Source of the DNA: Comamonadaceae bacterium UBA4962
Lineage (GTDB): Bacteria > Pseudomonadota > Gammaproteobacteria > Burkholderiales > Burkholderiaceae_C
DNA length: 64,000 bases
Assembly: GCA_002397315.1 (NCBI GenBank)
Contig: DHAE01000007.1
Coordinates: 272,875-336,874 of the forward strand
Reading direction: 5' to 3'
The translations under genes were made by a program, and so were the position numbers. The notes beneath the pieces are model-generated. The model was not told the origin of the DNA. It did no database searches and saw only the letters and a program-made list of their open reading frames with translations. Below, in pieces: positions 8,690 through 17,527 of this stretch; positions within the stretch are counted from its first letter, which is position 1, and each line of letters begins with the position of its first letter.

Positions 8690-10062
8690 GCCCGGCGCGC
8701 ATCCTGTATTCGGTGCTCATGGCGGGCGCCCAGCCGTTGCTGCGGCGCAAGCTGCGGCGGCGTGCCGTGGCCGAGCCCGGCTATGCGCATGCCGTCGAAG
8801 AGCGTTTCGGCCGGTACGGCGATGCTCCCGCAGCGGCTGATGCCGCATGGGCCGGCGCTGCCGGCCCGCTCGTATGGATCCATGCCGTCTCGCTGGGCGA
8901 GACGCGGGCCGCGGGCATTTTGCTCGGCGCGCTGCGGCCGCTGCTGCCCGGCATGCGGCTGCTGCTCACGCACGGTACGGCCACGGGCCGCGCCGAAGGC
9001 GCGAAACTGCTGCAGCCGGGTGATCTGCAGGTCTGGCAGCCCTGGGACACGCCAGGCGCGGTGCGGCGTTTCCTAGAGCGCTTCCGGCCCGCCGTCGGCG
9101 TGCTCATGGAAACCGAAATCTGGCCCAATCTGATTGCCGGCTGCAAAGCGCGCGGCGTGCCGCTGGTGCTCGCGAACGCGCGGCTCAATGCGCGCTCGCT
9201 GGCCGGCGCGCAGCGGCTCGCGTGGCTGTCGCGCCCGGCCTACGGCGCACTGACCGCCGTGTGGGCCCAGACCGCAGGCGACGCCGAACGGCTGCGCGTG
9301 GCCGGCGCCCGCGTGGATCGCGTATTCGGCAACCTCAAGTTCGACGTCGTGCCCGACGCGGCGCAACTCGCGCGCGGGCGGACGTGGCGCGATGCGAGCC
9401 CGAAGCCCGTGGTGCTGCTGGCCAGCAGCCGGGAGGGCGAAGAAGCGATGTGGCTGGAGGCGGTGCAGGCATTGGCGCGGACGCGGCCTGTGGCCGGTGC
9501 CCGCGATGGATCGCCCGTGCGGGCGGGCGTCGCGGGCGGCGGGCCTGCACGGGCTGACGCCGGTACGTTGCAGTGGCTGGTCGTTCCCCGGCATCCGCAG
9601 CGCTTCGCCGAGGTGCGTGCGCAGATCGAGGCCGCGGGCCTGAGCGTTGCGTGCCGCAGCGCCTGGAGTACCGCACCCGTGCAGGCCGACGTCTGGCTGG
9701 GCGACTCGATGGGCGAGATGCCGCTCTACTACGGCCTCGCCCACGTGGCGCTGCTCGGCGGCAGTTTCGCGCCCCTGGGCGGGCAGAACCTGATCGAAGC
9801 CGCGGCCTGCGGCTGCCCCGTGGTGATGGGGCCGCACACCTTCAATTTCGCCGAGGCGGCGGACAACGCCCAGCGGGCGGGAGCGGCCCTGCGCGCGACC
9901 GACATGCCGCAGGGCGTCTCCATGGCCGCAGCGCTGGCCGCCGACACGGCGTGGCGGAGCCGCGTGCAGGAGAAGGCTGCGGCTTTCTCGGCGGAACACC
10001 GCGGCGCCGCCCTGGCCACGGCGCGTGCGGTGGTCGAACTGATGGGCCGGCTCGGGGCCTGA
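8686..10062 (+). CDS. waaA: 3-deoxy-D-manno-octulosonic acid (Kdo) transferase
   Basis: A 458-residue GT-B enzyme adding Kdo to lipid A at the inner membrane. An N-terminal hydrophobic anchor (ILYSVLMAGAQPLL) leads to the Kdo-transferase N-domain with WIHAVSLGETRA, LLTHGTATGR and GVLMETEIWPNL. The C-terminal half has FGNLKFDVVP, WLVVPRHPQRF and the nucleotide-sugar region GGSFAPLGGQNLIEAAACGCPVV, split here for length. An insertion rich in Arg and Gly occurs around residues 280-310. GTG 8686 overlaps the preceding stop (GTGA). Confidence 0.93.
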   Translation: MSPARILYSVLMAGAQPLLRRKLRRRAVAEPGYAHAVEERFGRYGDAPAAADAAWAGAAGPLVWIHAVSLGETRAAGILLGALRPLLPGMRLLLTHGTATGRAEGAKLLQPGDLQVWQPWDTPGAVRRFLERFRPAVGVLMETEIWPNLIAGCKARGVPLVLANARLNARSLAGAQRLAWLSRPAYGALTAVWAQTAGDAERLRVAGARVDRVFGNLKFDVVPDAAQLARGRTWRDASPKPVVLLASSREGEEAMWLEAVQALARTRPVAGARDGSPVRAGVAGGGPARADAGTLQWLVVPRHPQRFAEVRAQIEAAGLSVACRSAWSTAPVQADVWLGDSMGEMPLYYGLAHVALLGGSFAPLGGQNLIEAAACGCPVVMGPHTFNFAEAADNAQRAGAALRATDMPQGVSMAAALAADTAWRSRVQEKAAAFSAEHRGAALATARAVVELMGRLGA

Positions 10063-10175
10063 TCCGGCACCGCAGGCCGGAAACATCCTGGGTTTTGCCG
10101 CAGCGCAGGCGCCCAGGGAAAGCCATGCCGCACAATGGGCATTCCGCCGGGCCCTGGATGCCCGCGGCCCGCCCC

Positions 10176-12869
10176 ATGATCGAAAAGCACTACCTCACCC
10201 CGTTGTTCGCGCCCAGCTCCATCGCCGTGCTGGCGGGCCGCGCCGACGCGCCCGACACCCTGACCCCCGCCGCGCGCGCCCTGCACGAAGCGCTGCGCGC
10301 GCAGCGCTTCGCGGGCACGCTGCAGTTCCTCGACATCCATACCAGCGGCACGCTGGCCGACCTGGCGCAGACGCGGGCCGACCTCGCCGTGATCGCCCAG
10401 CAGCCGGAGGACACGGCCGCCGCGCTCGAAGTCGCGGGCCGCATCGGCTGCCGCGCCGCGCTGGTGCTGTCGCACGGCATCGATGCCGACGGGGCATTGC
10501 AGCTCAAGAAGATCGCGCGCCGCGAGGGCGTGCACCTGCTGGGCCCCAACTCCCTGGGCCTGCAGCGGCCGCATCTGCAGCTCAATGCGAGCGCGGCCGG
10601 GCCGCTGGCGCGCGAGGGCTCGCTCGCTCTCGTGTGCCAGTCGGGCGCGCTCACGGCCTCCATCCTCGACTGGGCGCACAAGAATGCCGTGGGCTTCTCC
10701 ACCGTGGTGTCGCTCGGGCCGCACACGGACGTGGACATCGCCCAGGTGCTCGACTTCCTCGCCAACGACGGGCGCACGCAGAGCATCGTGGTGTACATGG
10801 AGGGCATCGGCAGCGCCCGCCGCTTCATGAGCGCGCTGCGCTCGGCCGCCAACGCCAAGCCGGTGGTGGTGCTCAAGGCCGGCCGCAAGCCGGCCGGCAA
10901 CGAGGCGGCGCAGACCCACAGCGGCGCCATCGTGGGCAGCGACGACGTATTCGATGCGGCGCTGCGCCGCGCGGGCGCCGTGCGCGTGCGCTCCTTCGTG
11001 GAGCTGTTCTCGGCCGCCAAGTGCCTGGCCTCGCGCTACCGGCCGGTGGGCAAGCGGCTCGCCCTCATCACCAACGGCGGCGGCCCGGGCGTGCTCGCCG
11101 CCGACTGGGTGAACGAGATCCTGCTGGAGATGGGGCGGCTCTCTCCCGAATCGGTGCGTACGCTGGCGCCGCAGCTGCCGCCGCTCGCATCCCTCACGGA
11201 CCTCATGGACCTGTCGGAAGAGGCGGGGCCCGCCCATTACCGCGCCGCCATCGACGCCGCCGAGAAGGACCGCCAGATCGACGGCGTGCTGGCCATCCAT
11301 TCGCCCAAGGCCGGCACCGATCCGGCCGAGGTGGCCACGGCGCTCGCCGAAGCCAAGCGCCTGATGGGCAAGCCGCTGCTGGCCTGCTGGATGGGCGACG
11401 CCACCGTCGGCCCGGCGCGCGAGGTTCTGCGCGCCGCGGCCATTCCGAATTTCCGCACGCCCGAAGCGGCCGTGGGCGCCTTCGGCAACATCGCCTCGTT
11501 CTATCAGAACCAGCAATTGCTGCAGCAGACGCCGCCGCCGCTCTCGGCGCTCTCCAAGCCCGACATCGAGGGCGCGCGCCTGCTGATCGAGAGCGTGCTG
11601 GCCGAGCGCCGCCACGTGCTCACCGAGATGGAGTCGAAGACGCTGCTGGCCGCGTTCCAGGTGCCCGTGACCAAGACGCTGCTGGCCCGCAGCGCGCACG
11701 AGGCGATGATGATCGCCACGCAGCTGGGCTTCCCTGTGGCGCTCAAGATCGATTCGCCCGACGTCTCGCACAAATCCGACGTGGGCGGGGTGGCGCTCGA
11801 CATCCACAGCGGCACGGCCGCGCGCGATGCCTACACCGACATGGTGCAGCGCGTGGCGCGCCTGCAGCCCGGCGCGCGCATCAACGGCGTGACGGTGCAG
11901 AAGATGGCGCGTGCGCGGCGCGGCCGGGAGATCTGCATCGGCCTGGTGACGGACGACCCGTTCGGCCCGGTGATCACCTTCGGTGCCGGCGGCACCATGA
12001 TCGAGCTGATCGACGACCGCGCGATGGAACTGCCGCCGCTCAACCAGTTCCTGGCACGCCGGCTCATCGAGCGCTCGCGCGTGGCCGAGACGCTGGGCGA
12101 ATGGCGCGGCGCGAGCGCGGTGGACCGCGACACGCTGGAGCAGACGCTGCTGCGCGTCTCCGAAATGGTGTGCGCGCTGCCGCAGTTGAGCGAGATGGAC
12201 ATCAACCCGCTCATCGTGGATGCGGGCGGCGTGGTGGCGGTGGATGCGCGCATCGTGGTGCGCGATACCGCCCAGGGGGCCGGCGGCCGCAGCGAGGGCT
12301 ACGGGCACCTCGCGATCCTGCCGTACCCGGCCCGCTACGAGCAGATCTGGCCGATGCGTGGCGGCGGCGAGTTCCTCGTGCGGCCCGTGCGGCCGGACGA
12401 CGCGCAGATGCTGCAGCGGCTGGTGAAGGAGCTGTCGCCCGAAAGCCGCTACTTCCGCTACATCTCGCAGATCGCGGAACTGCCCGCGCCCATGCTCGCG
12501 CGCTTCACCCTCATCGACTACGACCGCGAAATGGCCCTGGTCGCCGTGCACCGCGAGCGCAGCGCGGGCGAGGACGGCGAGATCCATGGCACGGAGCGCA
12601 TCGTGGGCGTCTCCCGCTACGTGACCAATCCGGACCAGACCAGCTGCGAATTCGCGCTGGTGGTGGCCGACGATTTCAACGGCCGCGGGCTGGGGTCGCG
12701 CCTGATGCTGAGCATCATGGAAGCGGCCCGCGACAAGGGCCTGACCGAGATCCAGGGGCTGGTGCTCTCGCACAACCCGAGCATGCTCAAGCTCATGCGC
12801 CGCCTGGGGTTCGAGGTGCGGGCGTATCCGGACGATCCGGAGTTCAAGCTGGTGGCGCACCAGCTCTGA
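10176..12869 (+). CDS. Pat-type protein acetyltransferase (NDP-forming acyl-CoA synthetase/GNAT fusion)
   Basis: About 897 residues, the length of YfiQ/Pat enzymes (E. coli YfiQ is about 886). The order is: CoA-binding domain (1-130), succinyl-CoA-ligase-like domains (145-450, LVCQSGALTASILDWA), ATP-grasp domain (about 480-700, FPVALKIDSPDVSHKSDVGG) and a C-terminal GNAT domain (from about 725, with ADDFNGRGLGSRLM as acetyl-CoA loop). Family members acetylate acyl-CoA synthetases such as Acs and PrpE on the active-site lysine. His248 in the THSGA motif is present, although enterobacterial Pat enzymes lack the equivalent catalytic His. An in-frame ATG at 10125 would add 17 residues. Confidence 0.9.
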   Translation: MIEKHYLTPLFAPSSIAVLAGRADAPDTLTPAARALHEALRAQRFAGTLQFLDIHTSGTLADLAQTRADLAVIAQQPEDTAAALEVAGRIGCRAALVLSHGIDADGALQLKKIARREGVHLLGPNSLGLQRPHLQLNASAAGPLAREGSLALVCQSGALTASILDWAHKNAVGFSTVVSLGPHTDVDIAQVLDFLANDGRTQSIVVYMEGIGSARRFMSALRSAANAKPVVVLKAGRKPAGNEAAQTHSGAIVGSDDVFDAALRRAGAVRVRSFVELFSAAKCLASRYRPVGKRLALITNGGGPGVLAADWVNEILLEMGRLSPESVRTLAPQLPPLASLTDLMDLSEEAGPAHYRAAIDAAEKDRQIDGVLAIHSPKAGTDPAEVATALAEAKRLMGKPLLACWMGDATVGPAREVLRAAAIPNFRTPEAAVGAFGNIASFYQNQQLLQQTPPPLSALSKPDIEGARLLIESVLAERRHVLTEMESKTLLAAFQVPVTKTLLARSAHEAMMIATQLGFPVALKIDSPDVSHKSDVGGVALDIHSGTAARDAYTDMVQRVARLQPGARINGVTVQKMARARRGREICIGLVTDDPFGPVITFGAGGTMIELIDDRAMELPPLNQFLARRLIERSRVAETLGEWRGASAVDRDTLEQTLLRVSEMVCALPQLSEMDINPLIVDAGGVVAVDARIVVRDTAQGAGGRSEGYGHLAILPYPARYEQIWPMRGGGEFLVRPVRPDDAQMLQRLVKELSPESRYFRYISQIAELPAPMLARFTLIDYDREMALVAVHRERSAGEDGEIHGTERIVGVSRYVTNPDQTSCEFALVVADDFNGRGLGSRLMLSIMEAARDKGLTEIQGLVLSHNPSMLKLMRRLGFEVRAYPDDPEFKLVAHQL

Positions 12870-12881
12870 CGGCGCGGCCGC

Positions 12882-14246
12882 TCAGCGGACGGTGAGCGCC
12901 TCGATCGGCCGCAGGTCGTCCGGCGTCAGCGTGCCCGCGGCCTGGCGCAGCCGCAGCGACCCGAGCAGCACGTTGTAGCGCGCCTGCGCGAGGTCGCGGC
13001 GGGTCTGGTAGAGCTGGCTCTGGGCGTTGAGCACGTCGATGTTCACGCGCACGCCGACCTGGTAGCCCAGTCGGTTGGCGTCCAGCGCGCTCTGGCTCGA
13101 GGCTTCCGCGGCCTCCAGCGCACGCACCTGCCCCCGGCCGGACTGCACGCCGAAAAACGCGCTGCGCACGGCCTGCGCCACCGTGCGGCGGGCATTGTCC
13201 AGATCCGCCACCGCCTTGTCTTCCAGCGACAGGGTTTCGCGGATGCGGTTCTGCACGGCGAACCCGGCGAACAGCGGCAGCGTCATCTGCACGCCGATGC
13301 TGGCGTTGCGGGCGGTGGAACGCAGATGCGGGGCGGTCACGGTGCCATTGGGGTTGCGGGCCGCCTGGTAGCCGGCCTGCAGGTCCACCGTCGGCAGATG
13401 GCCCGTCTCGGCCTTGCGGATCTCGAGCCGCGCCACGTCCAGCGCGATGGCGGCCTGGCGGACCTGGGGCTGCAGTTCCTCCGCGGTGCGCACCCAGGTC
13501 TCGACCGTGTCGGGCACCACGGCAGGCAATTGCACGGGCAGGGCGAGCGGCAGCGGCGAGGTGCCCGGGCGGCCCACGAGCTGGTCCAGCGCGAACTGCT
13601 TCACGCGCAGATCGTTGTCCGCCGCGATCTCCTGCGCCTCCACCAGATCGAAACGGGCCTGCGCCTCGCGCGAGTCCGTGATGGTGGCATTGCCGACTTC
13701 GAAATTGCGCTGCGCCGAGGCGCGCTGCTCCGACACGGCCGCCTTCTGCGCGCGCAGGGTCTCCAGCGTGTCGCGCGCCGCCAGCACGTCGAAATACGCC
13801 TGCGACAGCCGCACGATCAGGTCCTGCTGCGCGGCTTCCAGGCGGGCCTGGGCGATGTCCACGCCGCGCTGGCCCTGCTCGAAGGCGATCCGGTTGGCGG
13901 GCCGGTAGAGCGGCTGCGACGCCGTGATGCCCGCGGTCTGCTGGGGCGTGGAGAGGTCGACCGGCGGGCGGTTCACGTCGGTGCGCGTGTACGACGCGCC
14001 GGCCGACAGGCCCGCGCTCGGCAGCAGGCCCGCGCGCGCCTGCTCGGCGCGGCTCACCGCGGCACGGGCTTCGGCCAGCGCGGACTGCAGGGGTGCGTCG
14101 TACCCCTGCGCGAGGTCGTAGAGCGCCGGCAGGCTCTGCGCCGACGCCGGAGAAGCGGCCCACAGCGCGGACGCCACGGGAAGCGCGAGCCGCAGTGCGC
14201 GGGCGGCAAACGCGCAGCGGAAGGAGGGTGAAAGGAGGAAGGTCAT
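12882..14246 (-). CDS. tolC: TolC-family outer-membrane channel protein
   Basis: A 454-residue TolC/OEP protein. A cleavable signal peptide ends at about ASPASAQS. The mature part opens with LPALYDLAQGYDAPLQSALA and contains the two repeated long helical segments typical of the periplasmic tunnel. Conserved pieces include LYRPANRIAFEQGQRGVDIA and NRLGYQVGVRVNIDVLNAQ. It forms the outer-membrane exit duct for type I secretion and RND pumps. It is last in a minus-strand series after pcm and rhodanese, a familiar betaproteobacterial order. An upstream in-frame ATG (14309) exists, but the signal peptide starts well at 14246. Confidence 0.92.
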   Translation of the reverse strand: MTFLLSPSFRCAFAARALRLALPVASALWAASPASAQSLPALYDLAQGYDAPLQSALAEARAAVSRAEQARAGLLPSAGLSAGASYTRTDVNRPPVDLSTPQQTAGITASQPLYRPANRIAFEQGQRGVDIAQARLEAAQQDLIVRLSQAYFDVLAARDTLETLRAQKAAVSEQRASAQRNFEVGNATITDSREAQARFDLVEAQEIAADNDLRVKQFALDQLVGRPGTSPLPLALPVQLPAVVPDTVETWVRTAEELQPQVRQAAIALDVARLEIRKAETGHLPTVDLQAGYQAARNPNGTVTAPHLRSTARNASIGVQMTLPLFAGFAVQNRIRETLSLEDKAVADLDNARRTVAQAVRSAFFGVQSGRGQVRALEAAEASSQSALDANRLGYQVGVRVNIDVLNAQSQLYQTRRDLAQARYNVLLGSLRLRQAAGTLTPDDLRPIEALTVR

Positions 14247-14361
14247 GGCGGACAAGCGTCTCTTTCCTGGCAATTGAACCTGTGATCGGATTCCGACGGG
14301 CGGCAGCATTCCCGCCCGGCTCCCTGAGGGAAGCGGGCGTGCGTCGGCCGGCCCGGCGATG

Positions 14362-14712
14362 TCAGTAGCGGGGCACCCCGGGGTCGCGCTCGTGCGACCA
14401 GGCGTCGATGCCGCCCGAGATGTTGGCCAGCCGCTGAAGTCCGTGCTGTTCGAGGAAGGCCGCCACGCGCAGGCTGCGCATGCCGTGGTGGCACAGGCAG
14501 GCGACGGGGCGCTCCGCTTCCAGTTCTTCGAGCCGGGCGGGGATTTCGCCCATGGGAATGGCCGCGACGTCGAAGCCGCCGCCTTCCGCCGCGCGCACGC
14601 TGGCGGTCTGCAATTCCCACGGCTCGCGCACGTCCAGCACCAGGGGGCGGCCGCCGCCGGCCTGGGCGGAGAACCATTCGTCGAGCTGGGCGGGACGTAC
14701 GTGGTCGATCAT
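14362..14712 (-). CDS. single-domain rhodanese-like sulfurtransferase
   Basis: A 116-residue cytoplasmic protein with one rhodanese domain, the size of GlpE. The active-site loop CHHGMRSLRVAAF carries the persulfide-forming Cys. LVLDVREPWELQTA and ANISGGIDAWSHE are the other conserved blocks. The sulfur acceptor is unknown. It lies 49 bases after the Pcm-like gene on the same strand and 116 bases before tolC. The ATG at 14712 (MIDHVRPAQL) is preferred to the upstream ATG at 14739. Confidence 0.9.
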   Translation of the reverse strand: MIDHVRPAQLDEWFSAQAGGGRPLVLDVREPWELQTASVRAAEGGGFDVAAIPMGEIPARLEELEAERPVACLCHHGMRSLRVAAFLEQHGLQRLANISGGIDAWSHERDPGVPRY

Positions 14713-14760
14713 GGAAGGGAGTCCTGTGTCAGGAAACAAGAGAGGGGACGCTCGCGCCGC

Positions 14761-15471
14761 TCAGAACGTGAAGCGCGGACGCTCCGGGAAGTTCAGCAGG
14801 CGCGCCGCGTTGGTGTCCCAGGGGGTGCTGGCGACGAAGCGGTCGCCCGCGCGGCGCACGAAGGTGGCGCGCATCACGGGCTCGTCGCCGGTGATCGCGG
14901 CCAGGCGGCCGCCTTCGCGCAGCAGGGAAAGCAGGTTCTGGGGCACTTCATGCACCGATCCGCTCAGCACGATCACGTCGAACGGGCCGTCGGCGATCGC
15001 GTCGCGCGCACCGTCGCCCTGGCGCACGACCACGTTGTCGACGCCGGCGCTCAGCAGGTTCTCGCGCGCGAACTCCACAAGGTCGGGCACGATCTCCAGG
15101 CTGACCACGTGCTCCGCGCGGTGCGCGAGCAGGGCGGCCATGTAGCCGGAACCGGTGCCGATCTCCAGCACGCGGTCGGTCGGGCGCACCTGCAGGTCCT
15201 GCAGCAGGCGGGCTTCCACGCGCGGCGCCAGCATGCACTGCCCGAGGCGCTGGGCTTCCTCGGCGGACGGGTTTAGCGGGATCTCCATGTCCATGAAGGC
15301 CATGCCGCGGTAGGCGACCGGCACGAAATCCTCGCGGCGCACGACGTTCAGCAGGTCCAGCACGTCGGTGTCGAGCACGTTCCAGGGGCGGATCTGCTGC
15401 TCGATCATGTTGTAGCGGGCCAGGGTCACGGGATCGCTCGCGTCGGCAGTCGTGTTGTAGGGAAGGGTCAT
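14761..15471 (-). CDS. pcm: protein-L-isoaspartate O-methyltransferase family protein
   Basis: A 236-residue SAM-dependent methyltransferase. The SAM-binding glycine motif is RVLEIGTGSGYMAALLA, followed by the acidic strand VVSLEIVP and the motif FDVIVLSGSVHEVPQNLL. The N-terminal segment MIEQQIRPWNVLDTDVLDLL matches the betaproteobacterial Pcm-like group. In that group the canonical isoaspartyl-binding residues differ from E. coli Pcm, so true isoaspartate repair is not certain. It sits between a TetR regulator and rhodanese/tolC on the same strand. Confidence 0.85.
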   Translation of the reverse strand: MTLPYNTTADASDPVTLARYNMIEQQIRPWNVLDTDVLDLLNVVRREDFVPVAYRGMAFMDMEIPLNPSAEEAQRLGQCMLAPRVEARLLQDLQVRPTDRVLEIGTGSGYMAALLAHRAEHVVSLEIVPDLVEFARENLLSAGVDNVVVRQGDGARDAIADGPFDVIVLSGSVHEVPQNLLSLLREGGRLAAITGDEPVMRATFVRRAGDRFVASTPWDTNAARLLNFPERPRFTF

Positions 15472-15520
15472 GGGGGATTTCTCCGGTGCACGGGGGTCAG
15501 GTCGGGACAAACCCACGATT

Positions 15521-16204
15521 CTAGGCCGGGCGCACGCAAAAGCCCGCCAGCAGGTTGTCGAGCTGCGCGTCGATGAAGCGCTGCGGGGTCACGTCCTGCG
15601 ACTCGGGCATGCAGACGCCGGAGTGGCGCCACATCATCATGAACACCAGCGGGGCGACGACGACCTGCACGGCGCAGTCCAGGTCGAGCGGGCGGAATTC
15701 GCCGCGCGCCACGCCGCGCTCGAGGATGCGCCGGATCAGCCGGTTGCTCGGCAGGACGACCTCGGCGCGGTAGAACGCCGCGATGTCGGGGAAGTTGTGC
15801 GCCTCGCTCAGGATCAGCTTGGACAGGCCCGACGCCTTGGTCGAGCCGATGTGGGTCCACCAGAGGTCGTACGCGTGGCGCAGCAGCTCGGACGTACCGT
15901 GCGGGTACTGCTCGATCTCCACGTCCCATTCCGCGAAATGGCGGCCCATGTTGTGGCGCACCACCTCCTTGAACAGGTCTTCCTTGCTGGGGAAGTACAG
16001 GAACAGCGTGCCTTTGGATACCCCCGCGCGTGCGGCCACCTCGTCCACCTTCGTGGCGGCATAGCCCTTCTCCACGAACAGATCGAGCGCCGCGTCGATC
16101 AGCTCGCCGGGGCGTGCATCCTTGCGCCGCGCACGCCGGGGCGAAGGCGCGGTCGCGGGCGCAGGCGACGCGGAAGGAGGAGGAACGGGGAGGGCGGACA
16201 CCAT
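15521..16204 (-). CDS. TetR/AcrR-family transcriptional regulator
   Basis: A 227-residue repressor. After a Pro/Ala-rich N-terminal stretch, the TetR helix-turn-helix lies at about residues 30-75 (LIDAALDLFVEKGYAATKVD, then VSKGTLFLYFPSKEDLF). The C-terminal ligand and dimer domain is predicted helical, with a Met-rich segment LVFMMMWRHSGVCMPE. The genes that follow on its strand (pcm, rhodanese, tolC) are candidate targets, as TolC/RND systems are often TetR-controlled. A dyad just upstream of its start codon suggests autoregulation. Confidence 0.9.
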   Translation of the reverse strand: MVSALPVPPPSASPAPATAPSPRRARRKDARPGELIDAALDLFVEKGYAATKVDEVAARAGVSKGTLFLYFPSKEDLFKEVVRHNMGRHFAEWDVEIEQYPHGTSELLRHAYDLWWTHIGSTKASGLSKLILSEAHNFPDIAAFYRAEVVLPSNRLIRRILERGVARGEFRPLDLDCAVQVVVAPLVFMMMWRHSGVCMPESQDVTPQRFIDAQLDNLLAGFCVRPA

Positions 16205-16209
16205 AATTA

Positions 16210-16229
16210 ATGACTGACTGGTTAGTAAT
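16210..16229. promoter_or_regulatory. probable TetR operator
   Basis: An AT-rich imperfect palindrome, GACTGACTGGTTAGTA (16212-16227), matches its own reverse complement at 10 of 16 positions. It stands a few bases upstream of the minus-strand TetR start codon, in otherwise GC-rich DNA and in the divergent gap towards msrA. The length and position suit an autoregulatory TetR-family operator. Confidence 0.55.
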
Positions 16230-16334
16230 GTAGCGACCCCGTGCGACGGAGTCAACGCGCCAGCGCGGACAATTCCCACATGCGCGGCGCCTCGGTGCCT
16301 CTACCGTATCGTTTTCTTCACAGCGAGGTTTTCC

Positions 16335-16874
16335 ATGGGTTCAGAAACCATCACCTTGGGCGGTGGCTGCTTCTGGTGCACCGAAGCGGTCTTCGACCGG
16401 GTGCGCGGCGTCACCGACGTCGAGAGCGGCTATGCCAACGGCCACGTGGCCCGGCCCACCTACGAGCAGGTCTGCTCGGGCACCACGGGCCATGCGGAGG
16501 TCGTGCGCCTCACCTTCGATCCGGCCGTGATCGGCCTGCGCGAGATCCTGGAAATCTTCTTCGCCACGCACGATCCGACCACGCCCAACCGGCAGGGCAA
16601 CGACGTGGGGCCGCAGTACCGCAGCGGCATCTACACCAGCACGCCCGAACAGCAGGCGCTTGCCGAATCGATGGTCCGGCAGATGACGCAGGATCGCCTG
16701 TTCGGCGCGCCGGTCGTGACGGAGGTCGAGCCGCTGGAGTCCTACTGGCCCGCCGAGGACTACCACCAGGACTACTACCTGCAGCATCCGGAGCAGGGCT
16801 ACTGCGCTTTCGTCGTCGGCCCCAAGGTCGAGAAGTTCCGAAAGACCTTTTCGCGCTATCTGAAGCCCGAATGA
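16335..16874 (+). CDS. msrA: peptide-methionine (S)-S-oxide reductase
   Basis: A 179-residue MsrA repairing oxidised methionine. The catalytic motif GCFWCTEAVF is at residues 11-20. VESGYANGHVARPTYEQVCSG and YWPAEDYHQDYYLQHP are conserved substrate and active-site segments. A resolving Cys is likely the one in YCAFVVGPK near the C-terminus. The gene stands alone between a divergent TetR regulator and the zinc island. Confidence 0.96.
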   Translation: MGSETITLGGGCFWCTEAVFDRVRGVTDVESGYANGHVARPTYEQVCSGTTGHAEVVRLTFDPAVIGLREILEIFFATHDPTTPNRQGNDVGPQYRSGIYTSTPEQQALAESMVRQMTQDRLFGAPVVTEVEPLESYWPAEDYHQDYYLQHPEQGYCAFVVGPKVEKFRKTFSRYLKPE

Positions 16875-16895
16875 GGAGCGGAGGTGCAGGTGCAT

Positions 16896-16914
16896 AATGC
16901 AACCCGATTGCATT
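16896..16914. promoter_or_regulatory. Fur/Zur-type inverted repeat before the zinc island
   Basis: AATGCAA (16896-16902), a 5-base spacer (CCCGA) and TTGCATT (16908-16914) form a perfect 7+5+7 inverted repeat. A partly overlapping TGCATAATGCA lies just before it. It stands about 80 bases upstream of the Fur-family gene and is AT-rich against its surroundings. It is therefore the best candidate for an autoregulated Zur operator controlling the downstream operon. The exact Zur consensus for this lineage was not available to me. Confidence 0.65.
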
Positions 16915-16996
16915 AACCAACGCGCACCCCACCTCCTTTCGCCATCCGGCCACCGGCCCGGTCGATCTGGGAAAGGGCAGGGCGCGTGAACCCGCC

Positions 16997-17527
16997 ATGC
17001 CTGCTTCCGTCCGTTCCCCGCGTTCGTCCCGCCCGGTGCCGTCATCCACGCCGGCAGGTGCGTCCGGTGCACCTGCCGCGGCGGACCGCGCGCTTCCCCA
17101 GGGCCTGCGCTCCACGCGCGCGACCCGTGCGGTGCTCGCGCTCATGGAATCCGATCCGTCGGCCGCGCGGTCCGGCACCGAGGTGGTGGCTGCGCTGGAG
17201 CGCCGGGGCGTGCCCGCCAACCGCGTCACCGTCTACCGCCTGTTGGACCGGCTGGCGGTGGCCGGCCTGCTGGAACGGCACGTGGATGGGCAGCGCGTGA
17301 CGCGCTACACGCTGGCCGGCACGCCCGCCGAGCGCTGGACACCCCGTTTCGAATGCACCGATTGCCACCGGCAGATCCGCATCGCCGACGGCGCGGCGCC
17401 CCTGCGCGCCGCGATGCGGCGCGTGCTGCAGGCCCTGGCGGCGGCAGGGCACGAGGAGCTTGCCGCGGACATCGCCGTGCAGGGCCGCTGCGCACATTGC
17501 GTGCAGGGCGGGGTGCCGGGCGGATGA
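16997..17527 (+). CDS. zur: Fur-family regulator, probably Zur
   Basis: A 176-residue Fur-superfamily repressor. An Ala/Ser/Pro-rich N-terminus precedes the winged helix (TRATRAVLALMESD; VPANRVTVYRLLDRLAVAGL). The structural zinc site is given by two Cys pairs, FECTDC and GRCAHC. The stop overlaps the ATG of an ABC ATPase gene (ATGA), and the operon's other members match known zinc-deficiency genes. I therefore call it Zur rather than Fur or PerR. The metal specificity is inference from context. Confidence 0.85.
   Translation: MPASVRSPRSSRPVPSSTPAGASGAPAAADRALPQGLRSTRATRAVLALMESDPSAARSGTEVVAALERRGVPANRVTVYRLLDRLAVAGLLERHVDGQRVTRYTLAGTPAERWTPRFECTDCHRQIRIADGAAPLRAAMRRVLQALAAAGHEELAADIAVQGRCAHCVQGGVPGG

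Noticed and set aside
9729..12860. Minus-strand open frame of over 1000 codons opposite waaA and the Pat-type gene
   Set aside because: The composition is dominated by His, Arg, Gln and Gly, typical of a shadow frame; all domain evidence is on the plus strand.
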